This document shows positions 1-7,742 of a stretch of DNA of 64,000 nucleotides, piece after piece; position 1 is the stretch's first letter; each line of letters opens with the position of its first letter. The stretch covers positions 3,410,001-3,474,000 of the forward strand of contig NZ_CP090446.1 in NCBI RefSeq assembly GCF_021442025.1, written 5' to 3'. Below the pieces are notes generated by a model that worked only from the letters and a program-made list of their open reading frames with translations, did no database searches and had not been told where the DNA came from. Both the position numbers and the translations under genes were made by a program. This stretch comes from Sphingobacterium sp. SRCM116780. Its GTDB lineage: Bacteria; Bacteroidota; Bacteroidia; Sphingobacteriales; Sphingobacteriaceae.

Positions 1-920
1 TCATCGATTTCGATGATTTCCAACTTCTCCAACATTTTCACACGTGATTGTACTTGTAATGTTTTTGAATAGGTTCCTCTAAAGCGATCGATAAATTCTT
101 GATTGTCCGCAATAAAACGCTGTTGCTCTTCATAAGCTTTCAATTGATGCAGACGACGATCTTTACGCAATTCTAAGTAATGACTATACTTGGCTTTATA
201 ATCATAAATACGTCCCATGGTAACCTCAATCGTTCGATTGGTGATCGTATCCACAAAAGCTCTATCGTGCGAAATAACGATAACTGCTTTCGCGGAATTC
301 AATAAGAAGTCTTCCAGCCATTGGATACTTTCAATATCCATATGGTTTGTTGGTTCATCTAATAAAATTAGATCGGGTTTCTTTAATAATATTTTAGCCA
401 ATTCAATACGCATACGCCATCCTCCAGAGAACTCGGAGGTTTGACGTGTAAAATCAGTACGTTCAAAACCTAAACCTTTTAATACTTTTTCTACTTCGGC
501 ATCATAATTCACTTCCTCAATGGAATAGAATCTTTCACTCAGCTCGGAGACACGTTCAATCAGGTTCATATAGTCATCCGTTTCGTAATCTGTACGGATA
601 TTCAACTGTTCATTCAACTGCTCTAATTCATCGCGCATATGGTAGACTTCTTCAAATGCTTTTGAAGTTTCTTCAAAGACCGTCACATTATCCTGGGTTA
701 ACAAATGTTGCGGTAAGTAGGCAATAACTGCATCTTTAGGACCAGACACATTTCCTGTTGTGGGTTTACCAGCTCCTGCAATAATTTTTAATAGTGTCGA
801 TTTACCTGCTCCATTTTTTCCCATTAAAGCAATTTTATCATTTTCATTGATTGAAAAGGATACATCGCTAAAGAGAGTCGTTCCCCCAAAGGAAACTGAA
901 ATATTATTTACGTTAATCAC
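1..920 (-). CDS. ABC-F family ATPase, ribosome-associated (C-terminal part outside window)
   Basis: The product is a soluble tandem-cassette ABC protein of the ABC-F class. Family members bind the ribosomal E site and rescue or gate translation; they lack membrane domains. About 306 codons are visible. The first cassette has Walker A GKNGAGKST at about residues 34-42, signature SGGWRMRIELAK near 165, and Walker B LILLDEPTNHMD at about 185-196. A charged, helical inter-cassette linker follows and runs off the left edge. The start is taken as GTG (918-920), giving VINVNNISVSFGG, a typical ABC-F beginning. A minus-strand TATCTTTG box lies at 950-943. The gene is divergent from trmD. The subfamily (Uup-like, YheS-like or other) cannot be decided without the second cassette, and there is no reason to call it a resistance protein. 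Confidence 0.93.
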   Translation of the reverse strand, partial: MINVNNISVSFGGTTLFSDVSFSINENDKIALMGKNGAGKSTLLKIIAGAGKPTTGNVSGPKDAVIAYLPQHLLTQDNVTVFEETSKAFEEVYHMRDELEQLNEQLNIRTDYETDDYMNLIERVSELSERFYSIEEVNYDAEVEKVLKGLGFERTDFTRQTSEFSGGWRMRIELAKILLKKPDLILLDEPTNHMDIESIQWLEDFLLNSAKAVIVISHDRAFVDTITNRTIEVTMGRIYDYKAKYSHYLELRKDRRLHQLKAYEEQQRFIADNQEFIDRFRGTYSKTLQVQSRVKMLEKLEIIEID

Positions 921-942
921 TTTATATTCGCTTTTTTTTGCG

Positions 943-950
943 CAAAGATA
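943..950 (-). promoter_or_regulatory. Bacteroidota -7 box (TATCTTTG) for the ABC-F gene
   Basis: TATCTTTG reads on the minus strand 22 nt before the GTG start of the ABC-F gene and matches the Bacteroidota consensus TAnnTTTG. No clear -33 TTG was checked for this box. Confidence 0.55.
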
Positions 951-1132
951 AGCGAATCAATCTTATAAATATAGAAAGTATCAATTTATAAAAAATGAAT
1001 AGTCGTATATGGTTACAACAAGAGATTAGAAGTTTTCAGAATTGCATCAGATTCCTTGAAGTTAATTTCAGAGTTAAAGTTCTACAATTGGGTTCTAGCA
1101 AAATTAATAAAACAGTAATTTTCATTTTTGTG

Positions 1133-1140
1133 TATCTTTG
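1133..1140 (+). promoter_or_regulatory. -7 box (TATCTTTG) of trmD, 4 nt before ATG
   Basis: A perfect TAnnTTTG match ends 4 nt before the trmD ATG. Since transcription starts a few nt after this box in Bacteroidota, the mRNA is predicted to be leaderless or nearly so. No good -33 TTG is visible at the usual distance. Confidence 0.55.
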
Positions 1141-1144
1141 CCGC

Positions 1145-1822
1145 ATGCGATTTGATATCATTACAGTACTTCCTAGCTTATTAGAGAGTCCGTTTGCTCA
1201 TTCTATTTTACAAAGGGCGCAAAAAAAGGGCTTAGCAGAAATTGTTGTCCACAATTTACGAGACTATGCCACGAATAAGCAAAAAAGCGTTGACGATTAT
1301 CCATACGGAGGGGGCTCAGGTATGGTCATGCAAATAGAACCTTTTGCTGCGTGTATTGAAAAATTAAAAACAGAACGTGCGTATGATGAGATTATCTTTA
1401 TGACGCCTGATGGCGAAACATTAAATCAAGAAATCGCGAATAATCTGTCAACCAAAGGAAATATGATGATCCTTTGTGGTCATTATAAGGGTATTGATCA
1501 GCGCATTAGAGATATCTATGTTACAAAAGAAATTTCTGTTGGCGATTATGTTTTATCAGGAGGTGAACTTCCGGCGGCTATTTTAACCGATGCAATCATT
1601 CGATTAATTCCTGGGGTTTTGTCTGATGAAACATCTGCTTTATCGGATTCTTTTCAAGATGGATTGCTTGATGCTCCTATTTATACACGTCCTGCGGACT
1701 GGAAAGGCCATAAAGTTCCAGAGGTTTTACTTAGTGGGCATGAAGCTAAAATAGCTGCTTGGCGCGATGAACAGCAACTTCTTCGCACGAAAACAAGAAG
1801 ACCTGATTTATTAAATGACTAA
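1145..1822 (+). CDS. trmD: tRNA (guanine-N1)-methyltransferase TrmD
   Basis: TrmD is a SPOUT-class methyltransferase that makes m1G37 next to the anticodon of tRNAs reading CUN, CCN and CGG, and so prevents +1 frameshifting. The 225-aa product has the usual family length. Seen are the N-terminal FDIITVLP strand, the [12 protein letters not shown] loop near residues 51-62, [11 protein letters not shown], and the knot segment [10 protein letters not shown] with PGVL following. The reading frame is open for another 50 codons upstream, but those codons look like non-coding DNA. The ATG at 1145 follows a promoter box directly and matches the family start. In many bacteria trmD sits with rpsP-rimM-rplS; here it stands alone, which is common in Bacteroidota. 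Confidence 0.97.
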   Translation: MRFDIITVLPSLLESPFAHSILQRAQKKGLAEIVVHNLRDYATNKQKSVDDYPYGGGSGMVMQIEPFAACIEKLKTERAYDEIIFMTPDGETLNQEIANNLSTKGNMMILCGHYKGIDQRIRDIYVTKEISVGDYVLSGGELPAAILTDAIIRLIPGVLSDETSALSDSFQDGLLDAPIYTRPADWKGHKVPEVLLSGHEAKIAAWRDEQQLLRTKTRRPDLLND

Positions 1823-1860
1823 TAAATTTCAGTTTTTATTGATTTTTTATCATAAAAAGT

Positions 1861-1889
1861 TTGCCTAATCATTTTTTTTTATAAATTTG
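1861..1889 (+). promoter_or_regulatory. Promoter of the trp leader and operon (TTG-N18-TAAATTTG)
   Basis: TTG at 1861-1863 and TAAATTTG at 1882-1889 are 18 nt apart, matching the Bacteroidota TTG / TAnnTTTG promoter. The leader ATG starts 7 nt after the -7 box, so the leader peptide lies at the very 5' end of the transcript. Confidence 0.7.
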
Positions 1890-1896
1890 TGATACA

Positions 1897-1959
1897 ATGT
1901 TGACATTTAATACATATACTAGTTGGTGGTGGCCTGAAGCAAAAAGCGTCGGGAACTAA
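1897..1959 (+). CDS. trpL: trp leader peptide (Trp-Trp-Trp), attenuator sensor
   Basis: This 20-codon open frame (ATG 1897, TAA 1957) reads MLTFNTYTSWWWPEAKSVGN. Three consecutive TGG codons lie at 1924-1932; Trp is normally a rare residue. It sits between a good promoter and a Rho-independent terminator, upstream of trpE. The codons after WWWP (AGC GTC GGG, 1945-1953) are complementary to the left arm of the terminator. A ribosome stalled at the Trp codons for lack of charged tRNA-Trp would leave this segment free to form the antiterminator; a ribosome reaching the stop codon would cover it. The arrangement is that of the enterobacterial trpL attenuator. No Shine-Dalgarno sequence is obvious, which fits a leaderless start. 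Confidence 0.85.
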   Translation: MLTFNTYTSWWWPEAKSVGN

Positions 1960-2021
1960 CTGTATTGTTAAAATATTTCATAATCAACCAAAACCAATTA
2001 TGGAAGTTCAAACCCGATGCT
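1945..2021 (+). promoter_or_regulatory. trp antiterminator (1945-1953 pairs with 2013-2021)
   Basis: AGCGTCGGG at 1945-1953, inside the leader peptide frame, pairs with CCCGATGCT at 2013-2021 over 9 bp with one G-U wobble. The second strand overlaps the 5' arm of the terminator hairpin at 2010-2037, so the two structures exclude each other. The first strand begins 13 nt after the third Trp codon, just beyond the expected footprint of a ribosome stalled there. Confidence 0.75.
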
Positions 2022-2041
2022 AATCAGTATCGGGTTTTTTT
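2010..2041 (+). terminator. Attenuator terminator upstream of trpE
   Basis: AAACCCGAT (2010-2018) and ATCGGGTTT (2029-2037) form a perfect 9-bp stem with a 10-nt loop, followed by a run of T to 2041. It lies 23 nt before the trpE ATG on the coding strand, so it can only act as a conditional terminator of the trp operon. Confidence 0.88.
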
Positions 2042-2063
2042 ATGTTTAAAAATTAAAGAATTA

Positions 2064-3470
2064 ATGATGAAATACACATTTAAAACAAATCTCAAAAAAT
2101 TACTTGCTGATACCACTACACCGGTCAGCATCTATCTTAGATTGCGTGATGTCTATCCCAATAGTATTCTATTGGAAAGTTCTGATTATCACAGTAGGGA
2201 CAATAACATCAGCTACATCTGTTGCCAATCTATGGCACATATCAAATTGGATAAAACACAATTAGAAATTGCTTATCCGAATGAAAAAGTTGTTGTCAAG
2301 AGTAAGGAACAAATTAATCTGAAAGAAGAAGTCGCAACATTTAGAAAAGCATTCGAAGAAACCCTTTCTCCTGAAAGAAATATCATTTCAAATGGTCTAT
2401 TTGGTTACTTTACCTTTGATACGATCGAACATTTTGAAGATATAAAATTGACGACTCCAATCGATCCAAGACGAGATATTCCTCATTTGCAATATCATGT
2501 ATATAAATATGTCATTGCGATTGATCATTTTAGGAATGAGCTTTTTGTATTCGAGCATTTATTAGATGAAGAAGAGTCTCAGTTAGATAAATTACAGTAT
2601 TTGATACAAAATAAAAACTTTCCAGAATATACTTTTCAGACAACTGGAAAAGAAACCTCTAATCGATCGGATGAAGAACATCGTGAGCTTGTCAAAAAGG
2701 TAAAAGAGCATATCCAACGTGGTGATGTTTTCCAAATCGTTCCTTCTCGTGCTTTTTCAACACCATTCTTAGGCGATGAATTTAATGTGTATCGTGCTTT
2801 ACGCTCCATCAATCCTTCTCCTTATTTATTTTATTTTGATTACGGAAATTTCAAATTGTTTGGCTCTTCACCGGAAGCACAGTTAACGATCAAAAATGGT
2901 GAAGCAACTATTTATCCAATTGCGGGAACTTTCAAACGTACCGGAAATATGGAAGAGGATATAAAAATTGCGGAACAGCTAAAAAATGATCCAAAGGAAT
3001 CTGCGGAACATGTGATGTTGGTAGACTTAGCTCGTAATGATTTAAGTAGACATTGTAACCAAGTCGAAGTAAAATCGTACAAGGAAGCACAATACTATTC
3101 GCATGTGATTCACTTAGTTTCCAAAGTGTCTGGTAAACTTAAACCTAATGTCAATCCGTTTGATATCGTTGGAGATACTTATCCTGCAGGAACATTAAGT
3201 GGAGCTCCTAAACATATGGCACTTACATTGATTGACCGCTATGAGGGGCAGCAACGTTCATTCTATAGTGGCGCAATTGGGTATATGGGATTCAACGGAG
3301 ATTTTAATCATGCGATTATGATTCGTTCTTTTTTGAGTAAGCAAAATATGCTCAACTATCAAGCTGGTGGTGGTATTGTGCTAGACTCGGATCCAGAAAT
3401 GGAACTACAAGAAGTAAATAATAAAATAGCTGCTTTGAGAAAAGCATTAGAACTGGCTGAAACATTATGA
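2064..3470 (+). CDS. trpE: Anthranilate synthase component I
   Basis: TrpE converts chorismate plus ammonia (from TrpG) to anthranilate, the first committed step of tryptophan synthesis. From ATG 2064 it has 468 residues, the normal length. Near the N-terminus ILLESSDYHSRD contains the LLES element that binds feedback-inhibiting tryptophan in the family. The chorismate-binding domain shows QRGDVFQIVPSRAF, SPEAQLTI, PIAGTFKRTG, HVMLVDLARNDLSRH, GTLSGAPK and QAGGGIVLDSDPE in the expected order. The frame is open to a TTG at 1965, but that stretch contains the attenuator terminator, so ATG 2064 (or the adjacent ATG 2067) is chosen. The stop overlaps the next gene by 4 nt (ATGA). Expression is predicted to be controlled by attenuation through the upstream leader. 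Confidence 0.97.
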   Translation: MMKYTFKTNLKKLLADTTTPVSIYLRLRDVYPNSILLESSDYHSRDNNISYICCQSMAHIKLDKTQLEIAYPNEKVVVKSKEQINLKEEVATFRKAFEETLSPERNIISNGLFGYFTFDTIEHFEDIKLTTPIDPRRDIPHLQYHVYKYVIAIDHFRNELFVFEHLLDEEESQLDKLQYLIQNKNFPEYTFQTTGKETSNRSDEEHRELVKKVKEHIQRGDVFQIVPSRAFSTPFLGDEFNVYRALRSINPSPYLFYFDYGNFKLFGSSPEAQLTIKNGEATIYPIAGTFKRTGNMEEDIKIAEQLKNDPKESAEHVMLVDLARNDLSRHCNQVEVKSYKEAQYYSHVIHLVSKVSGKLKPNVNPFDIVGDTYPAGTLSGAPKHMALTLIDRYEGQQRSFYSGAIGYMGFNGDFNHAIMIRSFLSKQNMLNYQAGGGIVLDSDPEMELQEVNNKIAALRKALELAETL

Positions 3471-3766
3471 TGATAAGACCATTGGAGTTTTGTGAAAATA
3501 GTTCACACCTTCGTAGCTCAGTAGATTGTATTGATTATCGAATCTTAGAGCTCATCGCATTACGCGCACAATATGTAGATAAATTAAATCAAGCTGAATT
3601 TTCATTAGAAAATATAGTAGAAGAATATCAGGAAACTGTTATGTTTACAGATCGTAAAGAATGGCCAAAGACTTTCAAAATTGAAAAGAATATTGTGGAA
3701 TCTACATTCCAATCTATTATCCATCATTTTACAAACAAAGAAATAGAAGTATCTCATGAGCAATAG
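3467..3766 (+). CDS. Chorismate mutase-fold (AroQ/PchB-like) protein of the trp operon
   Basis: This 99-residue, all-helical protein aligns without gaps, from my memory of the family, to the AroQ-type isochorismate-pyruvate lyase/chorismate mutase PchB. Helix 1 has LRSSVDCIDYRILELIALRAQYV; the later DRKEW and IIHHFTNKEI correspond to its third helix region. The two active-site arginines appear kept (R16, R33). The active-site lysine of the mobile loop (PchB Lys42) seems to be glutamate here (E44). It overlaps trpE (ATGA) and trpG (11 nt), so it is translationally coupled to both anthranilate synthase subunits. It could be a weak chorismate mutase, an inactive regulatory subunit of TrpE/TrpG, or an enzyme with altered substrate. 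The fold assignment is fairly sure; the activity is not. Confidence 0.75.
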   Translation: MMIRPLEFCENSSHLRSSVDCIDYRILELIALRAQYVDKLNQAEFSLENIVEEYQETVMFTDRKEWPKTFKIEKNIVESTFQSIIHHFTNKEIEVSHEQ

Positions 3767-4331
3767 TAAAATATTAGTAATCGACAACTACGATTCTTTC
3801 ACGTATAATTTAGTACATCTGTTACAGGAGTGTGATCAAGAGTATACGGTTTGGAGAAATGATAAATTCCAATTGAAGGATGTTGCTGCTTTTGATAAAA
3901 TCTTATTATCACCAGGTCCTGGTATTCCTGAAGAAGCAGGTTTGTTGTTGGATGTGATCCGCAAATATGCAGAGACAAAAAGTATCTTGGGGATCTGTCT
4001 GGGACAACAGGCTATCGCGGAGGTTTTTGGCGGGAAATTATTTAATATGCCAAGACCGCTACATGGTGTAGCAACGGATTTAGTTATTACAGATCCTTCT
4101 GAAAAGCTATTTGAAGGGTACAGCAATCATAGTAAAATTGCTCGCTACCATTCTTGGGCGGTAGAAGCAGCGTCACTTCCTGACACATTAAAAGTGACTG
4201 CCACAGATGAGAATGGTGTCATTATGGCATTATCTCACAAGACATTCGATGTTAAAGGTCTGCAGTTTCATCCAGAATCTGTATTGACCGAAAATGGTAA
4301 AAAACTGATCGAGAACTGGTTAAAAAATTAG
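3756..4331 (+). CDS. trpG: Anthranilate synthase component II (glutamine amidotransferase)
   Basis: TrpG hydrolyses glutamine and passes ammonia to TrpE. The 191-residue class I amidotransferase has DNYDSFTYNLV at the N-terminus, the oxyanion-loop motif LSPGPGIPEEAG at 51-62, the nucleophile Cys81 in LGICLGQQ, and the catalytic His172/Glu174 pair in FHPESVLTE. HGVATDLV fits TrpG/PabA enzymes. The same protein could also serve para-aminobenzoate synthesis, as in some bacteria with one shared subunit. It overlaps the preceding gene by 11 nt and ends 2 nt before trpC. Confidence 0.95.
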   Translation: MSNSKILVIDNYDSFTYNLVHLLQECDQEYTVWRNDKFQLKDVAAFDKILLSPGPGIPEEAGLLLDVIRKYAETKSILGICLGQQAIAEVFGGKLFNMPRPLHGVATDLVITDPSEKLFEGYSNHSKIARYHSWAVEAASLPDTLKVTATDENGVIMALSHKTFDVKGLQFHPESVLTENGKKLIENWLKN

Positions 4332-4333
4332 AA

Positions 4334-5116
4334 ATGACAATTTTAGATAAAATAGTTGACCGAAAGAAAGTAGAAGTTGCGGAAGCGAAATCAAAAGTAT
4401 CTTTTGAAGATTTAAGTCAATATCCTCTTTTTAACAGAACGTGTTATTCTTTAAGAGAGACTATTCTGGATCCTAATAAGACGGGTATCATCTCTGAATA
4501 TAAGCGTGCATCTCCTTCAAAAGGATTAATCAATGGGACAAATTCTGTGGCAGAAGTTGTGAAAGGTTATCAAGATGCAGGAGCATCAGCGATTTCTGTC
4601 TTGACAGATACCGATTTCTTCCAAGGAAGTTTAGCTGATTTGACTGCAGCAAGAGCAGTATTGACCATTCCGCTCTTACGAAAAGAGTTTATCATTGATA
4701 AGTATCAAATCGCCGAAGCGAAAGCTTACGGTGCTGATATTATTTTACTTATTGCAGCATGTTTAACGACAGAAGAGTTAAAGGATCTTGCCACGTATGC
4801 GAAATCATTAGGATTAAATGTTTTACTTGAAATCCATAATGAAGAAGAGCTGAACCGCAGTCTTCTGGACACAATTGATGCCATAGGAGTCAACAACCGT
4901 AATTTGAAAGACTTTGTCGTTTCTTTGCATCATTCTTATGATTTGGTCAATAAGATCCCGGATAAATATATCAAAGTATCTGAATCAGGAATTTCGAATC
5001 CAGACACTATTCGTGAACTAAAAAAAGCAGGGTATCAGTCATTTTTAATTGGTGAAAACTTTATGAAGACCTCTAATCCAGCAAAAGCTTTATCAGATTT
5101 TGTAAAAGAAATATAA
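4334..5116 (+). CDS. trpC: Indole-3-glycerol-phosphate synthase
   Basis: TrpC is a TIM-barrel enzyme that closes the indole ring of carboxyphenylamino-deoxyribulose phosphate with loss of CO2 and water. At 260 residues it is a monofunctional TrpC without a fused TrpF. Motifs in order are SEYKRASPSKG, AISVLTDTDFFQGS, LLRKEFIIDKYQI, ADIILLIAA, LLEIHNEEEL, IGVNNRNL and SESGI near the C-terminus. ATG 4334 lies 2 nt after the trpG stop. This is the last trp gene here: trpD, trpF, trpB and trpA are not in the window, and the next gene is an unrelated sigma factor. I saw no terminator between trpC and that gene. Confidence 0.96.
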   Translation: MTILDKIVDRKKVEVAEAKSKVSFEDLSQYPLFNRTCYSLRETILDPNKTGIISEYKRASPSKGLINGTNSVAEVVKGYQDAGASAISVLTDTDFFQGSLADLTAARAVLTIPLLRKEFIIDKYQIAEAKAYGADIILLIAACLTTEELKDLATYAKSLGLNVLLEIHNEEELNRSLLDTIDAIGVNNRNLKDFVVSLHHSYDLVNKIPDKYIKVSESGISNPDTIRELKKAGYQSFLIGENFMKTSNPAKALSDFVKEI

Positions 5117-5145
5117 AACTTATTTAAAACGAATCTAAATAATCT

Positions 5146-5153
5146 TATATTTG
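5146..5153 (+). promoter_or_regulatory. -7 box (TATATTTG) upstream of the ECF sigma gene
   Basis: TATATTTG at 5146-5153 matches TAnnTTTG and lies 39 nt before the TTG start of the sigma factor gene, which separates it from the trp operon. Confidence 0.5.
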
Positions 5154-5192
5154 TAAGCATACATTGCCTATCAAAGACAGGATAACATCATT

Positions 5193-5708
5193 TTGGAATC
5201 GGGAATTTTCATCATCAATACTAAAAGTTTTGAGCAAATATATCTTCAATATTGGGAAGGTATGTTTGCTTTCTGTTTGAAAAATATTCAAGATGAAGAT
5301 CTCGCAAAAGAAATTATCCAAGAAGTATTCAAATCACTTTGGGAGAGACGGGACACCCTTCATTTAAAAGAGGTTGAGCGATACTTGATTCGATCGGTTA
5401 AACTCAAAACGTTTGAATATATTCGAAATAAGGTTTCTCGTCAACAACATATTGAAAACTTTACCAGTGAGCGTGAAACTCATTATACAGAAGATCCTTT
5501 AGTTGCAGAGGAGTTATCGCAAAAGATTTCAAGATTGATAAATGACTTACCTAAACAATGTAAGAACGTATTTCAGATGAGTAGAAATCAGGGTCTTACA
5601 AATAAAGAAATTGCGCATAAATTATATATTTCTGAAAGAGCTGTAGAATATCATATATCTAAAGCCTTAAAGGCTTTAAAAACTGAACTCACGGATTATA
5701 TCTGTTAA
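5193..5708 (+). CDS. ECF (FecI-like) RNA polymerase sigma factor
   Basis: This 171-residue sigma-70 family protein of the extracytoplasmic-function group directs RNA polymerase to a small regulon, here probably the adjacent iron-uptake genes. Region 2 is seen in YWEGMFAFCLKNIQDEDLAKEII-type sequence at about residues 20-45. Region 4 is a helix-turn-helix at about 120-165 with LPKQCKNVFQMSR and GLTNKEIAHKLYISERAVEYH, which is typical of Bacteroidetes FecI-like factors. No ATG is in frame before residue 24, inside region 2, so the TTG at 5193 is the best start. The next gene encodes a FecR-like membrane anti-sigma factor. Confidence 0.88.
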   Translation: MESGIFIINTKSFEQIYLQYWEGMFAFCLKNIQDEDLAKEIIQEVFKSLWERRDTLHLKEVERYLIRSVKLKTFEYIRNKVSRQQHIENFTSERETHYTEDPLVAEELSQKISRLINDLPKQCKNVFQMSRNQGLTNKEIAHKLYISERAVEYHISKALKALKTELTDYIC

Positions 5709-5742
5709 ATTTGTATATTGAAAAAGAAATCCTGTACTTTTG
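5709..5742 (+). promoter_or_regulatory. Promoter upstream of the anti-sigma gene (TTTG-N22-TACTTTTG)
   Basis: TTTG at 5709-5712 and TACTTTTG at 5735-5742 are 22 nt apart and sit between the sigma gene stop and the anti-sigma ATG at 5760, so the anti-sigma gene and those after it can be transcribed separately. Confidence 0.45.
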
Positions 5743-5759
5743 TTTAGCAATATATAATA

Positions 5760-6398
5760 ATGCAAGTTGATCATAAACTGATAGAAAAATATCATCTGAA
5801 CCAATGTACCCCAGAAGAAAAGATTCTTGTGGAAGAATGGCTTTTAGATGATACCTTGAGTTTGTCCTCACTTACAATGCCCGCTCGGGATAAAGATCAA
5901 CTACAGCTAAAAATATGGGAAGAGCTGAGTACACATATAAACAAACCTTTACCTGAAACTAAAGCTCCTACTAAGAAATTCTCCTTTAAGTATATCAGTA
6001 TTGCGGCTTCTCTACTTATAATCTTAGGATTTAGTATATATCGATTTACTGTAAGCAAAGAAGATACCTACGCTTTATTTGATAATAGCGCTAATGCTAA
6101 CCTGAAATATATTGAGAAAAATAGTTATGAACTTATTCTAGGAAAACATGCTTCCGCACGGATCAACATGGATACGGGAGAGTTTTATACGGTAGGAAAT
6201 ATGATGTTGACTCCTAAAAAAGATTTCACTTACACTTTTCCTGGAAGCTCTACCAAAAAAGAATTAAAAAATGGAGAAATATACTTCATTTTGGATGCTA
6301 AAAATACAGGTAAGCAAGTCATACTTTCTAAATCTGAACTTACTTTTTTAGCTCCAACCATACAACATCAACTTAAACGCCAATTTAATATCATTTAG
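5760..6398 (+). CDS. FecR-like anti-sigma factor, short form
   Basis: The 212-residue protein probably holds the adjacent ECF sigma factor inactive at the inner membrane. An N-terminal cytosolic segment (about 1-75) starts with IEKYHLNQCTPEEKILVEEWL, which resembles the N-terminal domain of FecR-type anti-sigmas. One membrane helix follows at about 77-95 (SIAASLLIILGFSIY). The periplasmic part has only remnants of the FecR fold (YELILGKHASARINMDTG; LKNGEIYF) and ends where a full FecR would continue with its C-terminal receptor-contact domain. Bacteroidetes FecR proteins usually exceed 300 residues, so this one is short. Its stop codon touches a possible GTG start of the next gene. Confidence 0.7.
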   Translation: MQVDHKLIEKYHLNQCTPEEKILVEEWLLDDTLSLSSLTMPARDKDQLQLKIWEELSTHINKPLPETKAPTKKFSFKYISIAASLLIILGFSIYRFTVSKEDTYALFDNSANANLKYIEKNSYELILGKHASARINMDTGEFYTVGNMMLTPKKDFTYTFPGSSTKKELKNGEIYFILDAKNTGKQVILSKSELTFLAPTIQHQLKRQFNII

Positions 6399-6424
6399 TG
6401 CGACGCTTATTTATACAAGTTTTC

Positions 6425-7627
6425 ATGCGATTAAACCGTATTTCTAAATTTGCTTGTCTGCTATTAGTCGTTTTCATGATCGGTTGTATAGGGCACGATG
6501 AGAGCATCAATATTAAGGATAAGTATAGCCTATTCATCATGAATAAAAACTTAGGCAATACCATCATTACGACCAATTCCATTGATTCAGGAAACATTGC
6601 TATCATACAACAAGGTGTAGATTTACCGACGCAACAATTCGATCGTAGTATTATTATTAAAGACGGTCATTTTTATCATATTAACGAAAACAAATTTAAA
6701 AAATTTGAACTCCAACAGACTGGTTTAAAAGAAATAGCTAGCATTCCTATGTTGGATCAGCATATTGAAAATATAAACTGGATCTCGAAGGATACTGTAT
6801 TGTTATTTACCATAGATAATAAGAGTTACAGCAAATTGACCTATTATAAAATTGCCGTTAACGATTTCACAGTCCTACAACAGCAGGAAATTCAGCTTCC
6901 GCTTACACATACTGATTATAAGATTCTCTCCATTGGTTTCAGTACGCTACAGCATGATCGTCTCATCGTCGGTTATACTTTTAATCGGGTTATTAATGAA
7001 ACTGATTTCACGACGATAGATACTATGTATATGGCAACACTGGATCCGCAGACCTTGCAATTACAACATATTCAAAAAGATACTCGGTCTACTTATCCTG
7101 GAGGGATCAATACGGTTCAATCCTATAGTTTTAAAGATGAAAAGGGAAACTTCTATTTCATGAGTTGTCCTGGAATTGCACTTGGAAATAATCTGACTAA
7201 GCCAACAGCCATCTTTAAGATCAATCAAAATAGCACTGAAATTGATCCTAGTTACTTTTTCAATCTGACGGCACAAACTCAGAATCATGCTTATGGCATG
7301 TGGTACTTAGGAAACAATGAAGCTATTGTTCGTAGTGAACGCAAGGATCGATATACTGATTTTAGCGATCATCATTCTACCTACCAGTTCGAGTATTATT
7401 TGGTTGATCTTATTAAACAAACAACTCACAAATTAGCCCTTCCCTACGATAAGGGAACGCGTAAAGAATCCGTTCTGGTAAAAAATGGAAAGGCTTATAT
7501 CACGATTGATGACGCAGAAGACCAGCATCAAGTTTGGATATATAATATCCAAACGAAAAGAATTGATACAGGTTTAAAACTAGACAAAGAGACCGATTTC
7601 ATCGTTCGCATCGACCAATTGTATTAA
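6425..7627 (+). CDS. DUF4374-type lipoprotein, first copy
   Basis: This 400-residue predicted outer-membrane or periplasmic lipoprotein is similar to the protein at 10149-11366 in shared segments, for example a FNLT/FNIS motif, then LGNNEAI/LGNGKAL, then a Tyr/Trp-rich stretch and YLVDL/YLIVDV. This family is found in Bacteroidetes beside siderophore-type TonB receptors and PepSY proteins; its biochemical role is unknown to me. The repeated short beta segments suggest a propeller. ATG 6425 gives a clean type II signal (LLLVVFMIGC, lipid Cys at residue 21). A GTG at 6398, overlapping the previous stop, would add nine residues and may couple translation. Confidence 0.72.
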   Translation: MRLNRISKFACLLLVVFMIGCIGHDESINIKDKYSLFIMNKNLGNTIITTNSIDSGNIAIIQQGVDLPTQQFDRSIIIKDGHFYHINENKFKKFELQQTGLKEIASIPMLDQHIENINWISKDTVLLFTIDNKSYSKLTYYKIAVNDFTVLQQQEIQLPLTHTDYKILSIGFSTLQHDRLIVGYTFNRVINETDFTTIDTMYMATLDPQTLQLQHIQKDTRSTYPGGINTVQSYSFKDEKGNFYFMSCPGIALGNNLTKPTAIFKINQNSTEIDPSYFFNLTAQTQNHAYGMWYLGNNEAIVRSERKDRYTDFSDHHSTYQFEYYLVDLIKQTTHKLALPYDKGTRKESVLVKNGKAYITIDDAEDQHQVWIYNIQTKRIDTGLKLDKETDFIVRIDQLY

Positions 7628-7742
7628 TTTTTCAAACTGAAATACAATCAGTTATAAATTAATTTCCTATATAATCATTTTTGACCTTCGGTAGATTTAG
7701 ACTTATGCAACATTCTTATGTATAATTAATCTAAATAACAGA

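Noticed and set aside
995..1144. 50-codon N-terminal extension of trmD
   Set aside because: It crosses the promoter box of trmD and has no similarity to TrmD proteins; ATG 1145 gives the family length.
1965..2063. Upstream extension of trpE from a TTG codon
   Set aside because: The extension translates the attenuator terminator hairpin; the family N-terminus begins at ATG 2064.
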